Below, piece after piece: positions 31,606-41,749 of a stretch of DNA of 64,000 nt. The notes below the pieces were generated by a model. The model saw only the letters and a list, made by a program, of their open reading frames with translations. It was not told where the DNA came from and did no database searches. Each line of letters begins with the position of its first letter. The first letter of the stretch is position 1. Origin of the DNA: Pseudoalteromonas arctica A 37-1-2 (GTDB lineage: Bacteria; Pseudomonadota; Gammaproteobacteria; Enterobacterales; Alteromonadaceae). The stretch spans positions 1,550,001-1,614,000 of the forward strand of contig NZ_CP011025.1 of the NCBI RefSeq assembly GCF_000238395.3, read 5' to 3'. The position numbers were made by a program, and so were the translations under genes.

Positions 31606-34188
31606 TTAGAACTTCATTTCTATTTTACCGTACACGTAGCGTCCGTTAAATCCATACGGCGAGAAGCTAGAGTAAGCAAATAAACGTGAGAAGGTGGTTA
31701 CATCGTCAACATTTTCACGGGTTGCATCTGGGTAAACATCAAAAATGTTATTAGCACCTAAGCTCAGCGATACGTTTTCACTAAGCGAGTAGGCGACATC
31801 TAAGTCGGTTATCCATTTAGGCTTAAGCACTTCGTTACGTTCTGGGTTATCTGAAGGGTCTTGAGTTTCGCCGTAACGTGTTGTTCTAAGCGTTGTACGA
31901 ATATCATCGTTTGTCCATGTTGCGCTTAAGTTGTACTTATTACGCGGTGTGCTTACTTCAAAACGACGTAGCTCAGTGCCTGAGAACAAGTTGTCTTGAT
32001 CAAACCCTGCACCTTGTAGCTCTGCTGGTGGGTCGATAATATTTGTTACTTCATTTTTGCCGTAGTTGTAACCTAGGTTAAAGGCTAAATCGCCATAACC
32101 ATCAGTTGCTACATTATATGAGGCAACCACATCAACACCACGGGTTTTACTGTCAATTGCGTTTAAGAAGAAGCGGCCCTGATTAGCACCGGTACCTTCA
32201 AGTAGTTGCTCAATAGCAGCACCCGATAAGTTATTTGATAATACAATACGGTCATCAATTAATATTTGGTAGTAATCAACCGATAAGCTGAAATTAAAGT
32301 CGGTAGACCATGTAAAACCAACGCCGTAGTTTGTTGCTTCTTCAGCATCAAGACCCGGTGAGCCCAGTGCTTTTGCTACATCGCTGCTTGGTGCAAAGGT
32401 ACCTGTTTCGGTTGGTTCGCCATCAACAAATACAGTGGCCACTGAGGTAAAGTATTGTTGCTGCAAAGAAGGTGCTCTAAAACCAGTAGATACAGAGGCG
32501 CGTAGTGCTAAGTCTTCAGTTAATGAATAACGAGTTGCAATTTTACCGTTAAGTGTATCGCCAAAGTCCGAGTAATCTTCATAACGGGCGGCAACCGCTA
32601 AATTCCAATCGTCGGTTAGGTAGGTTTCAAGGTCTATATATAAGCTCACGTTGTGGCGGCTGTTATCGCCCTCTGATTCGGGTGTAAACCCCGGGAATAC
32701 TTGTGCGCCCGCTGCGCCAAATGGGCCATCAACAGGGTCGGTTACTGCGCCTCCTGGGCCAAATGTGCCTTGTGCATATGATGCTTCTTCGCCTGCATCT
32801 ATTTGGTATCCTTCGCGGCGATACTCAGCACCTACAGCTACGTTTACAGAGCTTTCTAAAAAGCTGACGTCTACCTCGCGGCTAAAATCAACGTTTAAAG
32901 TAAGTTGATCGTAGGTAAGTGTTCCTGCATCAAAGCTTGTTTGGCTAGTAGGGCCATATGAGGTATTTAAGCTATTTATAACACCAAACTCAAATGCATC
33001 TTGACCATATACGGCCGATACATCGTAATTCCATTCACTTACAAAACCTTTAGCGCCAAGTGCCAGTGAAAAGTCATCTATGTCTGAGGTAATAACAGGT
33101 AAAAAGCCGTCAGGGTAAACTTCTTCTATATTACGGCTATCGCTTGCACGGCGATAAAACCCGCCGCCTTCGCCTTCACGTTTGCTGTAAGAGCCAAACG
33201 AATATAAGTCGACTTCGTTTGTTAACTGGTAACCTGCGTTATAAAACATTGAAAAATCTTCAACATCGCCATTACCAAAGTTATGGTTATATCGATTTAC
33301 GGTAAGTTCACGTGGGTCAAGCGCGCCATCTACTGATCCGTCATCTATGCGTGCGTAGTTTTCACGGTTATCGTAGTCTGAGCGGTTAGTTGAATGGCGG
33401 TCGCGGTATTCTGTTGAGATGTTTAAAAAGCCATTATCGCCAAGCTCAAAACCCATATTACCTTGCAGCGTTAATGTTTGACCATCGGTTAAAGAGCGAT
33501 CGCCCCCTTCGGTAAAGGCTAAATTACCATCACTGCCTTCAGATACTGATTTTAGCTGTGGTACACCGTCCATTTCGGTTACGTTAGCACCATATATAGC
33601 CGCAACTGAACCACCGCTGCTGGCACTTTTAAGTACAATATTAATAACACCAGCTATAGCATCAGAGCCATATTGCGCTGCTGCACCATCGCGTAATACT
33701 TCAATACGGGCAATAGCATTTGCAGGTATCGCATTTAAGTCAACCGATGATGAGCCACGACCCGTTGAGCCATTTAAGTTAAGTAATGCGTTGCTGTGGC
33801 GGCGCTTACCATTAACAAGTACTAATGTGTGATCGGGTGCCAAGCCACGAAGCTGAGCGGGGCGTACATGGTCGCTGCCATCAGTAAGTGATGCTTGTGG
33901 GAAGTTAAAGCTGGGTAATAAACTGCTAAGCAGGGCATTCGTTTCAGTAAAGCCTGAGTTTTTAAGTGCATCTGCACCAATTATATCGATGGGTACTGCG
34001 CTGTCTTCTACTGTACGGCCTAATCGGCGAGAGCCAATTACGCTTATTTGTTCGATGTTTTCTTCTGCTTTAGTGTCTTGCTCTGCAGCATTTACGCAGA
34101 GCGAACCAAGTAGTGCAGCAGACGCGCTCATTGCGAGTAATATTTGTGGTACCGATTGCTGTAATTTAAATAACGGTTTTCTATTCAT
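31606..34188 (-). CDS. TonB-dependent receptor (second)
   Basis: About 860 residues from the ATG at 34188, preceded by GGGG; an upstream ATG at 34209 adds seven residues without a ribosome site. The signal peptide ends near CVNAAEQ, the TonB box region is EQISVIGSR, and the plug shows VRPAQLRGLAPDHTLVLVNG, then GAAAQYGSDAIAGVINIV. The barrel ends RYVYGKIEMKF. The plug subtype (SNALLNLNGSTGRGSSSVDL) is common in marine bacteria; ligand unknown. It is not related closely to the receptor at 8952-11918. Confidence 0.9.
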   Translation of the reverse strand: MNRKPLFKLQQSVPQILLAMSASAALLGSLCVNAAEQDTKAEENIEQISVIGSRRLGRTVEDSAVPIDIIGADALKNSGFTETNALLSSLLPSFNFPQASLTDGSDHVRPAQLRGLAPDHTLVLVNGKRRHSNALLNLNGSTGRGSSSVDLNAIPANAIARIEVLRDGAAAQYGSDAIAGVINIVLKSASSGGSVAAIYGANVTEMDGVPQLKSVSEGSDGNLAFTEGGDRSLTDGQTLTLQGNMGFELGDNGFLNISTEYRDRHSTNRSDYDNRENYARIDDGSVDGALDPRELTVNRYNHNFGNGDVEDFSMFYNAGYQLTNEVDLYSFGSYSKREGEGGGFYRRASDSRNIEEVYPDGFLPVITSDIDDFSLALGAKGFVSEWNYDVSAVYGQDAFEFGVINSLNTSYGPTSQTSFDAGTLTYDQLTLNVDFSREVDVSFLESSVNVAVGAEYRREGYQIDAGEEASYAQGTFGPGGAVTDPVDGPFGAAGAQVFPGFTPESEGDNSRHNVSLYIDLETYLTDDWNLAVAARYEDYSDFGDTLNGKIATRYSLTEDLALRASVSTGFRAPSLQQQYFTSVATVFVDGEPTETGTFAPSSDVAKALGSPGLDAEEATNYGVGFTWSTDFNFSLSVDYYQILIDDRIVLSNNLSGAAIEQLLEGTGANQGRFFLNAIDSKTRGVDVVASYNVATDGYGDLAFNLGYNYGKNEVTNIIDPPAELQGAGFDQDNLFSGTELRRFEVSTPRNKYNLSATWTNDDIRTTLRTTRYGETQDPSDNPERNEVLKPKWITDLDVAYSLSENVSLSLGANNIFDVYPDATRENVDDVTTFSRLFAYSSFSPYGFNGRYVYGKIEMKF

Positions 34189-34237
34189 GCTGTATTTCCC
34201 CATACCCATTGAATTATTTTAGTTTTGTACAAAAAGA

Positions 34238-34403
34238 TTAATACCAACCCGCAATAATACTTAATCATTTTTAGGGGCTAAACGTGCCGTTACCTGCGTT
34301 AAAAAATTCTCATTTAGAGCAACTAAATAGCGAATTTTTTGCCTAGCTATCAACACGTTTTTCCATCCTCAAAATAGATCACTTAATTAAGCGGATTGGT
34401 ATA
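34238..34403. repeat. 164-bp-family intergenic repeat, copy B (divergent)
   Basis: Bounded by TAATACCAACCCGCA and GCGGATTGGTATA. The interior hairpin core (AAATTCTCATTTAGAGCAAC ... GCGAATTTTTTGCCTAG) aligns with the other copies. It lies about 50 bases upstream of the TonB receptor start, so it may influence its promoter. Confidence 0.65.
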
Positions 34404-34857
34404 AACTTTTTTGTTACCTTGAACATATACTTAATTAACAAAGTCAGTCAATTGAATAACATTCAATTAATTTAAGGGTTTTTATAATTACATTTAGTTG
34501 TTTTTTATAATGATCATTGTTTTAGTTATATAGCGAAGGTAATTGCTAAGTAATTGATGGATAATGAATTATATTTAAAAGTTAAATTTAACGTTTAATT
34601 AACTGGTAAGATGAGATGGGTGGTTTAAATTAATTATGGGTAGGGAATCATTTTTATTGGGCTGGCAATAAATAGCTGTTGAGCTATAAATATTTTTTAA
34701 AATTTAAAATACAAATAAACCCATTAAATGTTAACTAAATTAACATTTAATGGGGGTACTATAAATTATGTACTACTTATTAGAACCTATACTTTAAAGC
34801 ATGAAGCAATTTTGTTTTTATAAGTAATTGGTATAAAAAAGAGTGCTAAAAATAGTG
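34404..34857. other. Long AT-rich non-coding region with a strong hairpin
   Basis: No gene supported in about 450 bases. It contains the hairpin at 34720-34754, listed separately, and a short imperfect inverted repeat around TCAATTGAATAACATTCAATTAA. Confidence 0.45.
34720..34754 (-). terminator. 14-bp perfect hairpin downstream of the DUF962 gene
   Basis: Perfect arms CCCATTAAATGTTA and TAACATTTAATGGG around a seven-base loop. On the minus strand it is followed by TTTATTTG, so it may terminate the DUF962 transcript, though it lies about 100 bases past the stop. A regulatory palindrome is the alternative. Confidence 0.45.
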
Positions 34858-35172
34858 TTAAAATTTAATTTTTCCAACAAGCATATCTTTAAACATTACC
34901 CAATCTCCCCATAAACTGTAAAAAGGGTGTTTAAAAGTAGCAGGGCGGTTTTTTTCAAAAAAGAAATGTCCGACCCACGCAAATCCATATCCAATAACAG
35001 GTAATAGCCATAATAAACTGTAGTGTTGTTTTAATAATGCTATTGCGATTACAGCAAGAACAAGGGTGCTTCCTATAAAATGTAAGCGGCGGCAAATCAC
35101 GTTGCGGTGCTCTTTTAAGTAATAAGGGTAGAAGGCTTTAAAGCTTTTAAACGTGGGGTTTGTACTTTGCAT
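34858..35172 (-). CDS. DUF962/Mpo1-like small membrane protein
   Basis: 104 residues. HRNVICRRLHFIGSTLVLAV and GYGFAWVGHFFFEKNRPATF are the conserved His-bearing segments, and PFYSLWGDWVMFKDML closes the family pattern. Two or three transmembrane segments. It is the compact version of the family also represented at 15288-15791; a link to 2-hydroxy fatty acid oxidation is known only from the yeast member. Confidence 0.85.
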   Translation of the reverse strand: MQSTNPTFKSFKAFYPYYLKEHRNVICRRLHFIGSTLVLAVIAIALLKQHYSLLWLLPVIGYGFAWVGHFFFEKNRPATFKHPFYSLWGDWVMFKDMLVGKIKF

Positions 35173-35336
35173 AGTGTGCTCTTTTATTGTTTTTTATTTT
35201 AATGAGGGTCGTGCTATTAAAGCGTAAGTTTACATTTGTTTACAGCGATAAATGGCGCTTAACGCATCTAAATAGACAAAAGGGCTAAAAGTTAATAACT
35301 TAGGCGCACTATTAATAAATAAGAATGGAACTCAGG

Positions 35337-37493
35337 ATGTTTAAACATACTCTAGCGTGTGCTGTAATTGTAGCGCTTAGCGGCTGTTCAGAGCCAACTA
35401 ATACGGTAACTCAAGAAGAAGTAAAAGCACCTATGAAGCAAGTTAACGCAGTTATATACCCAGAAACAAAAAAAGGCGATATCGTAGACACCTACTTTGA
35501 AGAAGCCGTTAGCGACCCATATCGTTGGCTTGAAGATGATATGAGCGACGAAACTGCCGATTGGGTTAAAACGCAAAACAATTTAACGTTTTCTTATTTA
35601 GAACAAATCCCTTATCGCGATAAGTTAAAGCAGCGCCTTGAAAAACTAATGAACTACGAAAAAATAGGCGCTCCTTTTACTGAAGGCGATTACACCTATT
35701 TTTATAAAAACGATGGTCTGCAAAATCAATATGTTTTGTACCGCAGTAAAGATGGCGGCGACGTAGAAGTATTTTTAGATCCAAACAAGTTTAGTGAAGA
35801 TGGTACGACGTCTATGTCGGGTTTATCGTTTTCAAAAGATGGGTCATTACTCGCGTATCAAATATCTGAAGGCGGCAGCGATTGGCGCAAAATTATAGTT
35901 ATTGATGCACATACTAAAGAGCAAGTTGAAGAAGCGCTTGTTGACGTTAAATTTAGTGGCATTGATTGGTTAGGCAACGAAGGTTTTTATTATTCAAGTT
36001 ACGAAAAACCTAAAGGCAGTGAACTTTCGGCTAAAACAGATCAGCATAAAGCGTATTACCATAAGCTAGGTACTGCACAGTCTGCTGATAGTGTTGTATT
36101 TGGTGAAACTGATGAGCAAAAACATCGCTATGTAGGCGCTGATGTAACCCATGACGGCCGCTACTTACTTATTTCAGCTAGTACGTCTACTTCAGGCAAT
36201 AAGCTGTTTATAAAAGATTTAACAAAAGAAAACAGTGAGTTTGTAACAGTTGTTGGAGATACTGATTCAGACACATCAGTTATTGATAACGAAGGCAGCA
36301 AGCTGTTTTTAGTTACTAACCTTAATGCACCAAACAAAAAAGTAGTGACGGTTGATGCAAGTAATCCAAGCCCTGAAAATTGGGTTGATTTAATTCCTGA
36401 AACCAAAAACGTACTAAATCTTACAAAAGGTGGCGATACCTTTTTTGCTAACTACATGGTTGATGCGATTTCGCAGGTAAAACAGTACAACAAAAAAGGC
36501 GAGCTAATTCGCGAAATTACATTACCAGGCGTGGGTACTGCACGTGGTTTTGGCGGTAAGAAAGATCAAACAACGCTTTATTATTCATTCACTAACTACA
36601 AAACACCAGGTACTACTTATACGTTTGATGTAACTACGGGTGAATCGGGTGTTTATCGTAAGTCGGCTATTGATTTTAATAGTGATGATTACACGTCTGA
36701 GCAAGTGTTTTACACCTCAAAAGACGGTACTAAAATACCGATGGTAATTACCTATAAAACAGGCATTAAGCTTGATGGTTCAAACCCTACTATTTTATAT
36801 GGTTACGGTGGTTTTAATATTAGTTTAACGCCAAGCTTTAGCCCCGTTAATGCTGTATGGCTTGAGCAAGGTGGTGTGTACGCCGTTGCTAATATTCGCG
36901 GTGGTGGTGAGTACGGTAAAGACTGGCACAATGCCGGCACTAAATTGCAAAAGCAAAATGTGTTTGACGACTTTATTGCCGCAGCTGAGTACTTAAAAGA
37001 TAAAAAGTATACGTCTAAAAAGCGCTTAGCACTTCGCGGTGGATCTAATGGTGGTTTGTTAGTTGGCGCAGTGATGACGCAGCGCCCAGACTTATTTCAG
37101 GTGGCTCTACCTGCTGTAGGCGTACTTGATATGCTGCGCTACCATACCTTTACCGCAGGTGCCGGTTGGGCGTACGACTACGGTACCAGTGAGCAAAGCA
37201 AAGAAATGTTTGAATACATTAAAGGTTATTCACCACTTCATAATGTAAAAGCAGGTGTTGAGTATCCAGCGACTATGATTACAACCGGCGACCATGATGA
37301 CCGCGTTGTCCCTTCGCATTCGTTTAAGTTTGCCGCTGAGCTTCAAGCAAAGCAAACAGGTAATAATCCAACGCTTATTCGCATAGAAACCAATGCGGGG
37401 CATGGTGCAGGTACTCCAACGAGTAAAACAATTGAGCAGTACGCTGATATATTTGGTTTTACGCTATATAACATGGGCGTAGAGTCATTATAA
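35337..37493 (+). CDS. Prolyl oligopeptidase (S9A), lipoprotein
   Basis: About 718 residues starting [17 protein letters not shown]; an in-frame ATG four codons upstream is less likely. The lipobox LSGC makes it a periplasmic or surface lipoprotein. Residues about 30-430 form the seven-bladed propeller cap ([20 protein letters not shown] at its start). The C-terminal alpha/beta hydrolase has Ser in [10 protein letters not shown], Asp in GDHDDRVVP and His in NAGHGAGTP, a complete triad. It cleaves short peptides after proline. Its terminator follows. Confidence 0.92.
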   Translation: MFKHTLACAVIVALSGCSEPTNTVTQEEVKAPMKQVNAVIYPETKKGDIVDTYFEEAVSDPYRWLEDDMSDETADWVKTQNNLTFSYLEQIPYRDKLKQRLEKLMNYEKIGAPFTEGDYTYFYKNDGLQNQYVLYRSKDGGDVEVFLDPNKFSEDGTTSMSGLSFSKDGSLLAYQISEGGSDWRKIIVIDAHTKEQVEEALVDVKFSGIDWLGNEGFYYSSYEKPKGSELSAKTDQHKAYYHKLGTAQSADSVVFGETDEQKHRYVGADVTHDGRYLLISASTSTSGNKLFIKDLTKENSEFVTVVGDTDSDTSVIDNEGSKLFLVTNLNAPNKKVVTVDASNPSPENWVDLIPETKNVLNLTKGGDTFFANYMVDAISQVKQYNKKGELIREITLPGVGTARGFGGKKDQTTLYYSFTNYKTPGTTYTFDVTTGESGVYRKSAIDFNSDDYTSEQVFYTSKDGTKIPMVITYKTGIKLDGSNPTILYGYGGFNISLTPSFSPVNAVWLEQGGVYAVANIRGGGEYGKDWHNAGTKLQKQNVFDDFIAAAEYLKDKKYTSKKRLALRGGSNGGLLVGAVMTQRPDLFQVALPAVGVLDMLRYHTFTAGAGWAYDYGTSEQSKEMFEYIKGYSPLHNVKAGVEYPATMITTGDHDDRVVPSHSFKFAAELQAKQTGNNPTLIRIETNAGHGAGTPTSKTIEQYADIFGFTLYNMGVESL

Positions 37494-37531
37494 AAGCGCT
37501 TTAACAAAATAGCTAACTTTAATAGCTGAGC

Positions 37532-37568
37532 AAAAAGGCCGAGCAAATTAAATTTACTCGGCCTTTTT
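37532..37568. terminator. Bidirectional terminator between POP and dGTPase genes
   Basis: AAAAAGGCCGAG / CTCGGCCTTTTT stem in the convergent gap. Confidence 0.85.
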
Positions 37569-37601
37569 AATGTTTGCTAGTAGTTAGTAGTTAGCAGTTA
37601 G

Positions 37602-38894
37602 CTATTGCATAGGTGAAAACAATCGTTGATACGTTTTATAAGCGTACTCGTCGGTCATTCCGCTTAAGTAATCGCAAATTATGCGCATCCCTTGATTTTG
37701 TTTTTCGGCTTCTATGTATTGTGCTTGTGTAGTTTCGGGCAATAAACGCAGCGGATCGCTAGCAAACGCGGTAAATAACTCTATTAGTAAGTTTTGACCT
37801 TTGAATTCTATTTGCTGCATTTCGGGGTCACGTATTAAACGCTGAAACACAAAATGCTTAAGTATTTGCAATACACTGTCGTATTGGGCATCTAATTTAG
37901 CGGTGTACTTTAAAATAGGGCATTCAAAGTCATCGTTTTGTATATCTAAATGTATATGAATAATAAAGGTATTAACCAGCTCACCTATGGCATCTTTTCG
38001 CTCATAATCATTTTTTGAAAACAAACGCTTCGTGAGCGACTCAAGCATGGTGTTTAACCAGTCAAAATTTAGTGCTTTTAAATGAGGTAGAGCATGAGTT
38101 TGCCAATCGTCTAGCGTAAGTACATGGGTTGCAATGGCATCTTCTAAGTCGTGTACGGCGTATGCTATATCGTCGGCATGTTCCATTATTGCGCTATCGA
38201 GCGATTTATACGTTGTTTTAGCGCGGTACTTATCAATAGCGGCATGGTTACCCAGCAACGTTTTATCGTTTTGACTCAGTGGTTCTACTATCCAATTGAA
38301 TATGGCTGCATCGTCGTTGTACAACCCTTTGGCAGGTCGCCAATCATCTGCTTTTATAAATGCACGACCGGTTGTATCGTCGGGAATGGTATGCCAAAGC
38401 GTATTAATAAACGCGGGGTATTTTATAAAACCTAATAAAGTACGACGAGTTAGGTTCATCCCGTGCCCATTACTGTAGGGCTCAAGTTTTGCAACTATGC
38501 GCAGTGTTTGTGCGTTACCTTCAAAACCACCGTGATCGCGCATCATGTAATTTAGCGCTATTTCACCACCATGGCCAAAAGGTGGATGGCCAATATCGTG
38601 CGCCAAACACAGTGTTTCTAGCAGTCCGGTTGATGGAAAGTGCGTAAAGTCGCTATGTTGCGCTTTTAAGTGGCGCAATATGCCAGTACCAATTTGCGAT
38701 ACTTCTAAAGAGTGGGTAAGGCGAGTGCGGTAAAAGTCGTTTAGGCCAATGCCCATAATTTGGGTTTTAGCTTGCAAACGCCTAAATGCAGCTGCATGAA
38801 TAATACGCGAACGATCGACCTGCCACGGCGAGCGATTATCGTTAGGACGATGTTTATATTGCTCTATTATTCGGCTTTGCCATTGTTTATTCAT
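37602..38894 (-). CDS. dGTPase-like HD-domain triphosphohydrolase
   Basis: 430 residues. The start SRIIHAAAFRRLQAKTQI, then TRLTHSLEVSQIG and CLAHDIGHPPFGHGGE, carry the H...HD...D metal-binding residues of dGTPase-family HD enzymes; MEHADDIAYAVHDLEDA completes the site. It would hydrolyse dNTPs to deoxynucleosides and triphosphate, adjusting nucleotide pools; some relatives limit phage replication. Monocistronic. Confidence 0.9.
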   Translation of the reverse strand: MNKQWQSRIIEQYKHRPNDNRSPWQVDRSRIIHAAAFRRLQAKTQIMGIGLNDFYRTRLTHSLEVSQIGTGILRHLKAQHSDFTHFPSTGLLETLCLAHDIGHPPFGHGGEIALNYMMRDHGGFEGNAQTLRIVAKLEPYSNGHGMNLTRRTLLGFIKYPAFINTLWHTIPDDTTGRAFIKADDWRPAKGLYNDDAAIFNWIVEPLSQNDKTLLGNHAAIDKYRAKTTYKSLDSAIMEHADDIAYAVHDLEDAIATHVLTLDDWQTHALPHLKALNFDWLNTMLESLTKRLFSKNDYERKDAIGELVNTFIIHIHLDIQNDDFECPILKYTAKLDAQYDSVLQILKHFVFQRLIRDPEMQQIEFKGQNLLIELFTAFASDPLRLLPETTQAQYIEAEKQNQGMRIICDYLSGMTDEYAYKTYQRLFSPMQ

Positions 38895-39142
38895 ACTGCT
38901 TACTCACACATAGTTAATATTATTAAACTTTGCCCAGTATACCCATGGACTTATAAATTGCGAATGAACAAATGCACTACATAGGCTCTGTTTTATCTAA
39001 AATTCAAATACACTGCTGAAAATTCAACCGTAAAAGGTCATCAAACCCCAGTTATTCGCGTTTATAAAGTGGCTTAGGTATAATGCGCCTTCGTATGCTT
39101 GTGTATTAACCATGCATAGCTGTTGTTTCAAAGAGAGAATAC

Positions 39143-39949
39143 ATGTTAAAAACGATTTTTAAGCTTTTACTAACCGTGTTTTTTGTATGGGCGCTTGCAT
39201 ATCCGTTTATACAAAATGATGATGTTGAACTAGATGAACAAACGTCAGAACAACCAAAAAAAGTGAAGAAAAAAGAAAAACCATTACATAATGTAAAACT
39301 GCCAAAATTTTCAGAATTTAGTGATGTTAAAGAAAAAAAACATGCATTTTTTAGCTTTATTCGTCCGCACGTTGAAGCCGAAAATAAAAAAATATTACAG
39401 CAACGCGCTAAGCTCGAAATAGCACGCATGATGTTACAAAACGAATTACCTTTAGAAAAAAAGCAAAACAAAGATATTGCTAAAATTTTAAAGTCGTATG
39501 ACTTACCAACCACGGTTGATACGCTAATACTTACGCAAGCACTACGCCGTGTTGATATAATTCCTAAAGAATTAGCGCTTATGCAAGCTGCAAACGAATC
39601 TGCATGGGGCACATCACGTTTTGCACGTATTGGCCTTAACTTTTTTGGTCAGTGGTGCTACACAAAAGGTTGTGGCATGGTGCCAAAACGCCGTAATACC
39701 GGGGCTGCGCACGAAGTTGCTGCGTTTAAATCGGTAAGAGCTGCTATAAACTCTTACTTTAAAAACATAAATACGCATCCTGCTTATAAAGATTTGCGCG
39801 CAATACGTGAAAACTTACGTCTTGAGCAAAAACCAATTTTAGCGACTGAACTTACACAAGGTTTAATGTCTTACTCTGAGCGCGGTGAAGCGTATATAGA
39901 AGAGTTAAACACGATGATTAGCCAAAATAGAGCCTACTTTGATGAATAA
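39143..39949 (+). CDS. Bax-like glucosaminidase-domain protein
   Basis: 268 residues with an N-terminal membrane anchor (IFKLLLTVFFVWALAYPF) then a Lys/Glu-rich linker. The catalytic-type domain is LALMQAANESAWGTSRFARI then NFFGQWCYTKGCGMVPKRRN. This is the Bax/mannosyl-glycoprotein endo-beta-N-acetylglucosaminidase domain, with the Glu of NESAWG as likely catalytic residue. It probably trims peptidoglycan in the periplasm. It overlaps the next gene by eight bases. Confidence 0.82.
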   Translation: MLKTIFKLLLTVFFVWALAYPFIQNDDVELDEQTSEQPKKVKKKEKPLHNVKLPKFSEFSDVKEKKHAFFSFIRPHVEAENKKILQQRAKLEIARMMLQNELPLEKKQNKDIAKILKSYDLPTTVDTLILTQALRRVDIIPKELALMQAANESAWGTSRFARIGLNFFGQWCYTKGCGMVPKRRNTGAAHEVAAFKSVRAAINSYFKNINTHPAYKDLRAIRENLRLEQKPILATELTQGLMSYSERGEAYIEELNTMISQNRAYFDE

Positions 39950-40610
39950 ATACATTTTTAATTGTACCAACGCTATTGTGTTAGTGCTGCTGAGCATCAG
40001 TGCATTTAATGTAAATGCGAGAGAGTTTGTGATGTCGTATGACGGTTTTTACGACCGCTTAAAAATTGTTAACAAAGGCGATTTTCAATATGCGCGAGTT
40101 AACTTTTACATTAGTGATATTGGTACTAATGAAACATGTGCGATTAAAAGCGGTACTATTTTAACCGAAAGAAACGAGTATCCACTTAACTTTACCGATA
40201 AAGCACAATTACTATTGCCGTTCGATAAGCAGCTTGATACCGATAAAGCGGTCATTGTAGTAGAGCCGCTCAATCCTGTACACGATTGCCAATTAAAGCT
40301 ACAAATAGAAGCAAACGAACTTGAAGGTTTAGCATTTTCAAAGCAGTCGTTATATACCATTAACGAAGAACTTGATGAGCTATTAACTGATTTGTCGGGC
40401 TTTTTTGTAAGTAAATTAATGTGGTTTTTATTACCAGAGCAAAAGGGCGTAGCAGTTACATTTAAAAGCCCAATGCAATTTGATGATGAAAATATAACGT
40501 GTGAAAAGTCAGTGTGTTATTTTGCAGTTGAAGATAGCTGGGAAGATGATAGCGCAGTGCTTGGCGATATATCGAACGTTATTAAAGTAACGCCTTGGAT
40601 TGTTAAGTAG
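39942..40610 (+). CDS. Putative periplasmic protein, unknown function
   Basis: About 222 residues. ATG at 39942 is used because ATGAATAA overlaps the upstream stop (coupling). Signal peptide ends near NVNAREF. The mature part contains FYDRLKIVNKGDFQYARVNF and ISDIGTNETC, with paired Cys residues. I do not recognise the family. Its coupling to the Bax-like gene suggests a role with the cell wall (inference). A terminator follows. Confidence 0.65.
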   Translation: MNKYIFNCTNAIVLVLLSISAFNVNAREFVMSYDGFYDRLKIVNKGDFQYARVNFYISDIGTNETCAIKSGTILTERNEYPLNFTDKAQLLLPFDKQLDTDKAVIVVEPLNPVHDCQLKLQIEANELEGLAFSKQSLYTINEELDELLTDLSGFFVSKLMWFLLPEQKGVAVTFKSPMQFDDENITCEKSVCYFAVEDSWEDDSAVLGDISNVIKVTPWIVK

Positions 40611-40619
40611 CTCACATAC

Positions 40620-40647
40620 AAAAAGCGGCATTTAGCCGCTTTTTTTG
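40620..40647 (+). terminator. Terminator after the Bax-like pair
   Basis: AAAAAGCGGC / GCCGCTTTTTTT stem with T-run; also usable by the converging LacI-family gene. Confidence 0.85.
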
Positions 40648-40682
40648 TACCAAAATCAGTACTCGTTTTTAGTCTTTGGTTT

Positions 40683-41687
40683 TTATTTAATAAGTGGTGC
40701 TGATGAATCGCGCTGCATTAAAGTAGGTTCAAAAAAGCGATTTATAACGAGGTTTTTATTTTGATATACGTCTTTAAGCACTAATTTAGCTGCCATTTCG
40801 CCCATTTTCCCGACCGGATTATCTATGGTCGTGAGTGTAGGGTAAAGGTAGTTTGCAAAAATAACGTTATCAAATCCAACAATCGATAAATCAATTGGTA
40901 AATTATAACCGTGCTCTCGTGCATACTTCATGGCACCGGAGGCCATTTCGTCATTGGCGCATACCAGTGCAGTAAAGCTAAGTTTTTCATCAATAAAATG
41001 TTTTAAGCCTTTACTACCGCCAGTTTCGTTAAAGTCGCCAATATAATAAAGCGTAGGATCAAATTTAACACCAGCCTCTGTAAGCGCTTGTTTATGACCT
41101 TCTAAGCGGTTAAAAGCATCGGCTTTAAACTGCGGGCCTGCAATGTACGCTATTTGTGTATGGCCTTGATTTAATATCGATTTAGTGGCTAGGTAACCAC
41201 CTAATTGATTATCTAGGCTGATACAGTTGTCTTTTAGTTGCTCTACGTAACGGCTCATTAAATAAACGGGTGTAGAGCCTTGGCTTAGTTTTATTAGGTA
41301 GTCGTCTGAGACGGCTTCTACGTGCAAAATAATGGCATCGCAGCGTCTGCTAATTAAAAACTCAATGCCTTCTTGTTCTTTGTCTTCTTCACTGTGTCCG
41401 GTGGTAATAATAACGTGTTTACCCGCAGCACGAAGCTCTGACTCAATACCTGCCATCATTTGGGCAAAGAAAGGGCCATGTAACTCAGACACTAAAATAC
41501 CGACACTGTTAGTACAGTTAGAGGCTAAAGATTGCGCTATTGAATTAGGCTTGTAGCCAAGCTGCGCCATAGCATCAAGCACTTTTTGTTTAGTTTTATC
41601 GCTTACACGGGTATTTTTGTTCATCACGCGAGAAACGGTGGCTAACGATACGCCCGCAAGCTCTGAGACTTGATAAATTGTTGCCAT
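40683..41687 (-). CDS. LacI-family transcriptional regulator
   Basis: 334 residues: an N-terminal LacI helix-turn-helix (TIYQVSELAGVSLATVSRVM, then a hinge helix ending NSIAQSLAS) and a periplasmic-binding-protein-like effector domain (VGILVSELHGPFFAQMMAGI, CANDEMASGAMKYA). It lies downstream of the GPH symporter on the same strand (62-base gap) in the second beta-glucoside locus. The only LacI-family gene in the window, it is the candidate repressor for both sugar loci. The effector is probably glucose or a beta-glucoside (inference). Confidence 0.9.
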   Translation of the reverse strand: MATIYQVSELAGVSLATVSRVMNKNTRVSDKTKQKVLDAMAQLGYKPNSIAQSLASNCTNSVGILVSELHGPFFAQMMAGIESELRAAGKHVIITTGHSEEDKEQEGIEFLISRRCDAIILHVEAVSDDYLIKLSQGSTPVYLMSRYVEQLKDNCISLDNQLGGYLATKSILNQGHTQIAYIAGPQFKADAFNRLEGHKQALTEAGVKFDPTLYYIGDFNETGGSKGLKHFIDEKLSFTALVCANDEMASGAMKYAREHGYNLPIDLSIVGFDNVIFANYLYPTLTTIDNPVGKMGEMAAKLVLKDVYQNKNLVINRFFEPTLMQRDSSAPLIK

Positions 41688-41749
41688 GTTATTTGTTCAC
41701 TCGCTTATCCTTAACTACTTCGGCTAAATAATACCTTAGAGTATATATC

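Noticed and set aside
37602..38894. dGTPase-like gene as part of an anti-phage island
   Set aside because: Some relatives restrict phage, but this gene is flanked by ordinary housekeeping-type genes with normal terminators and no mobile signs.
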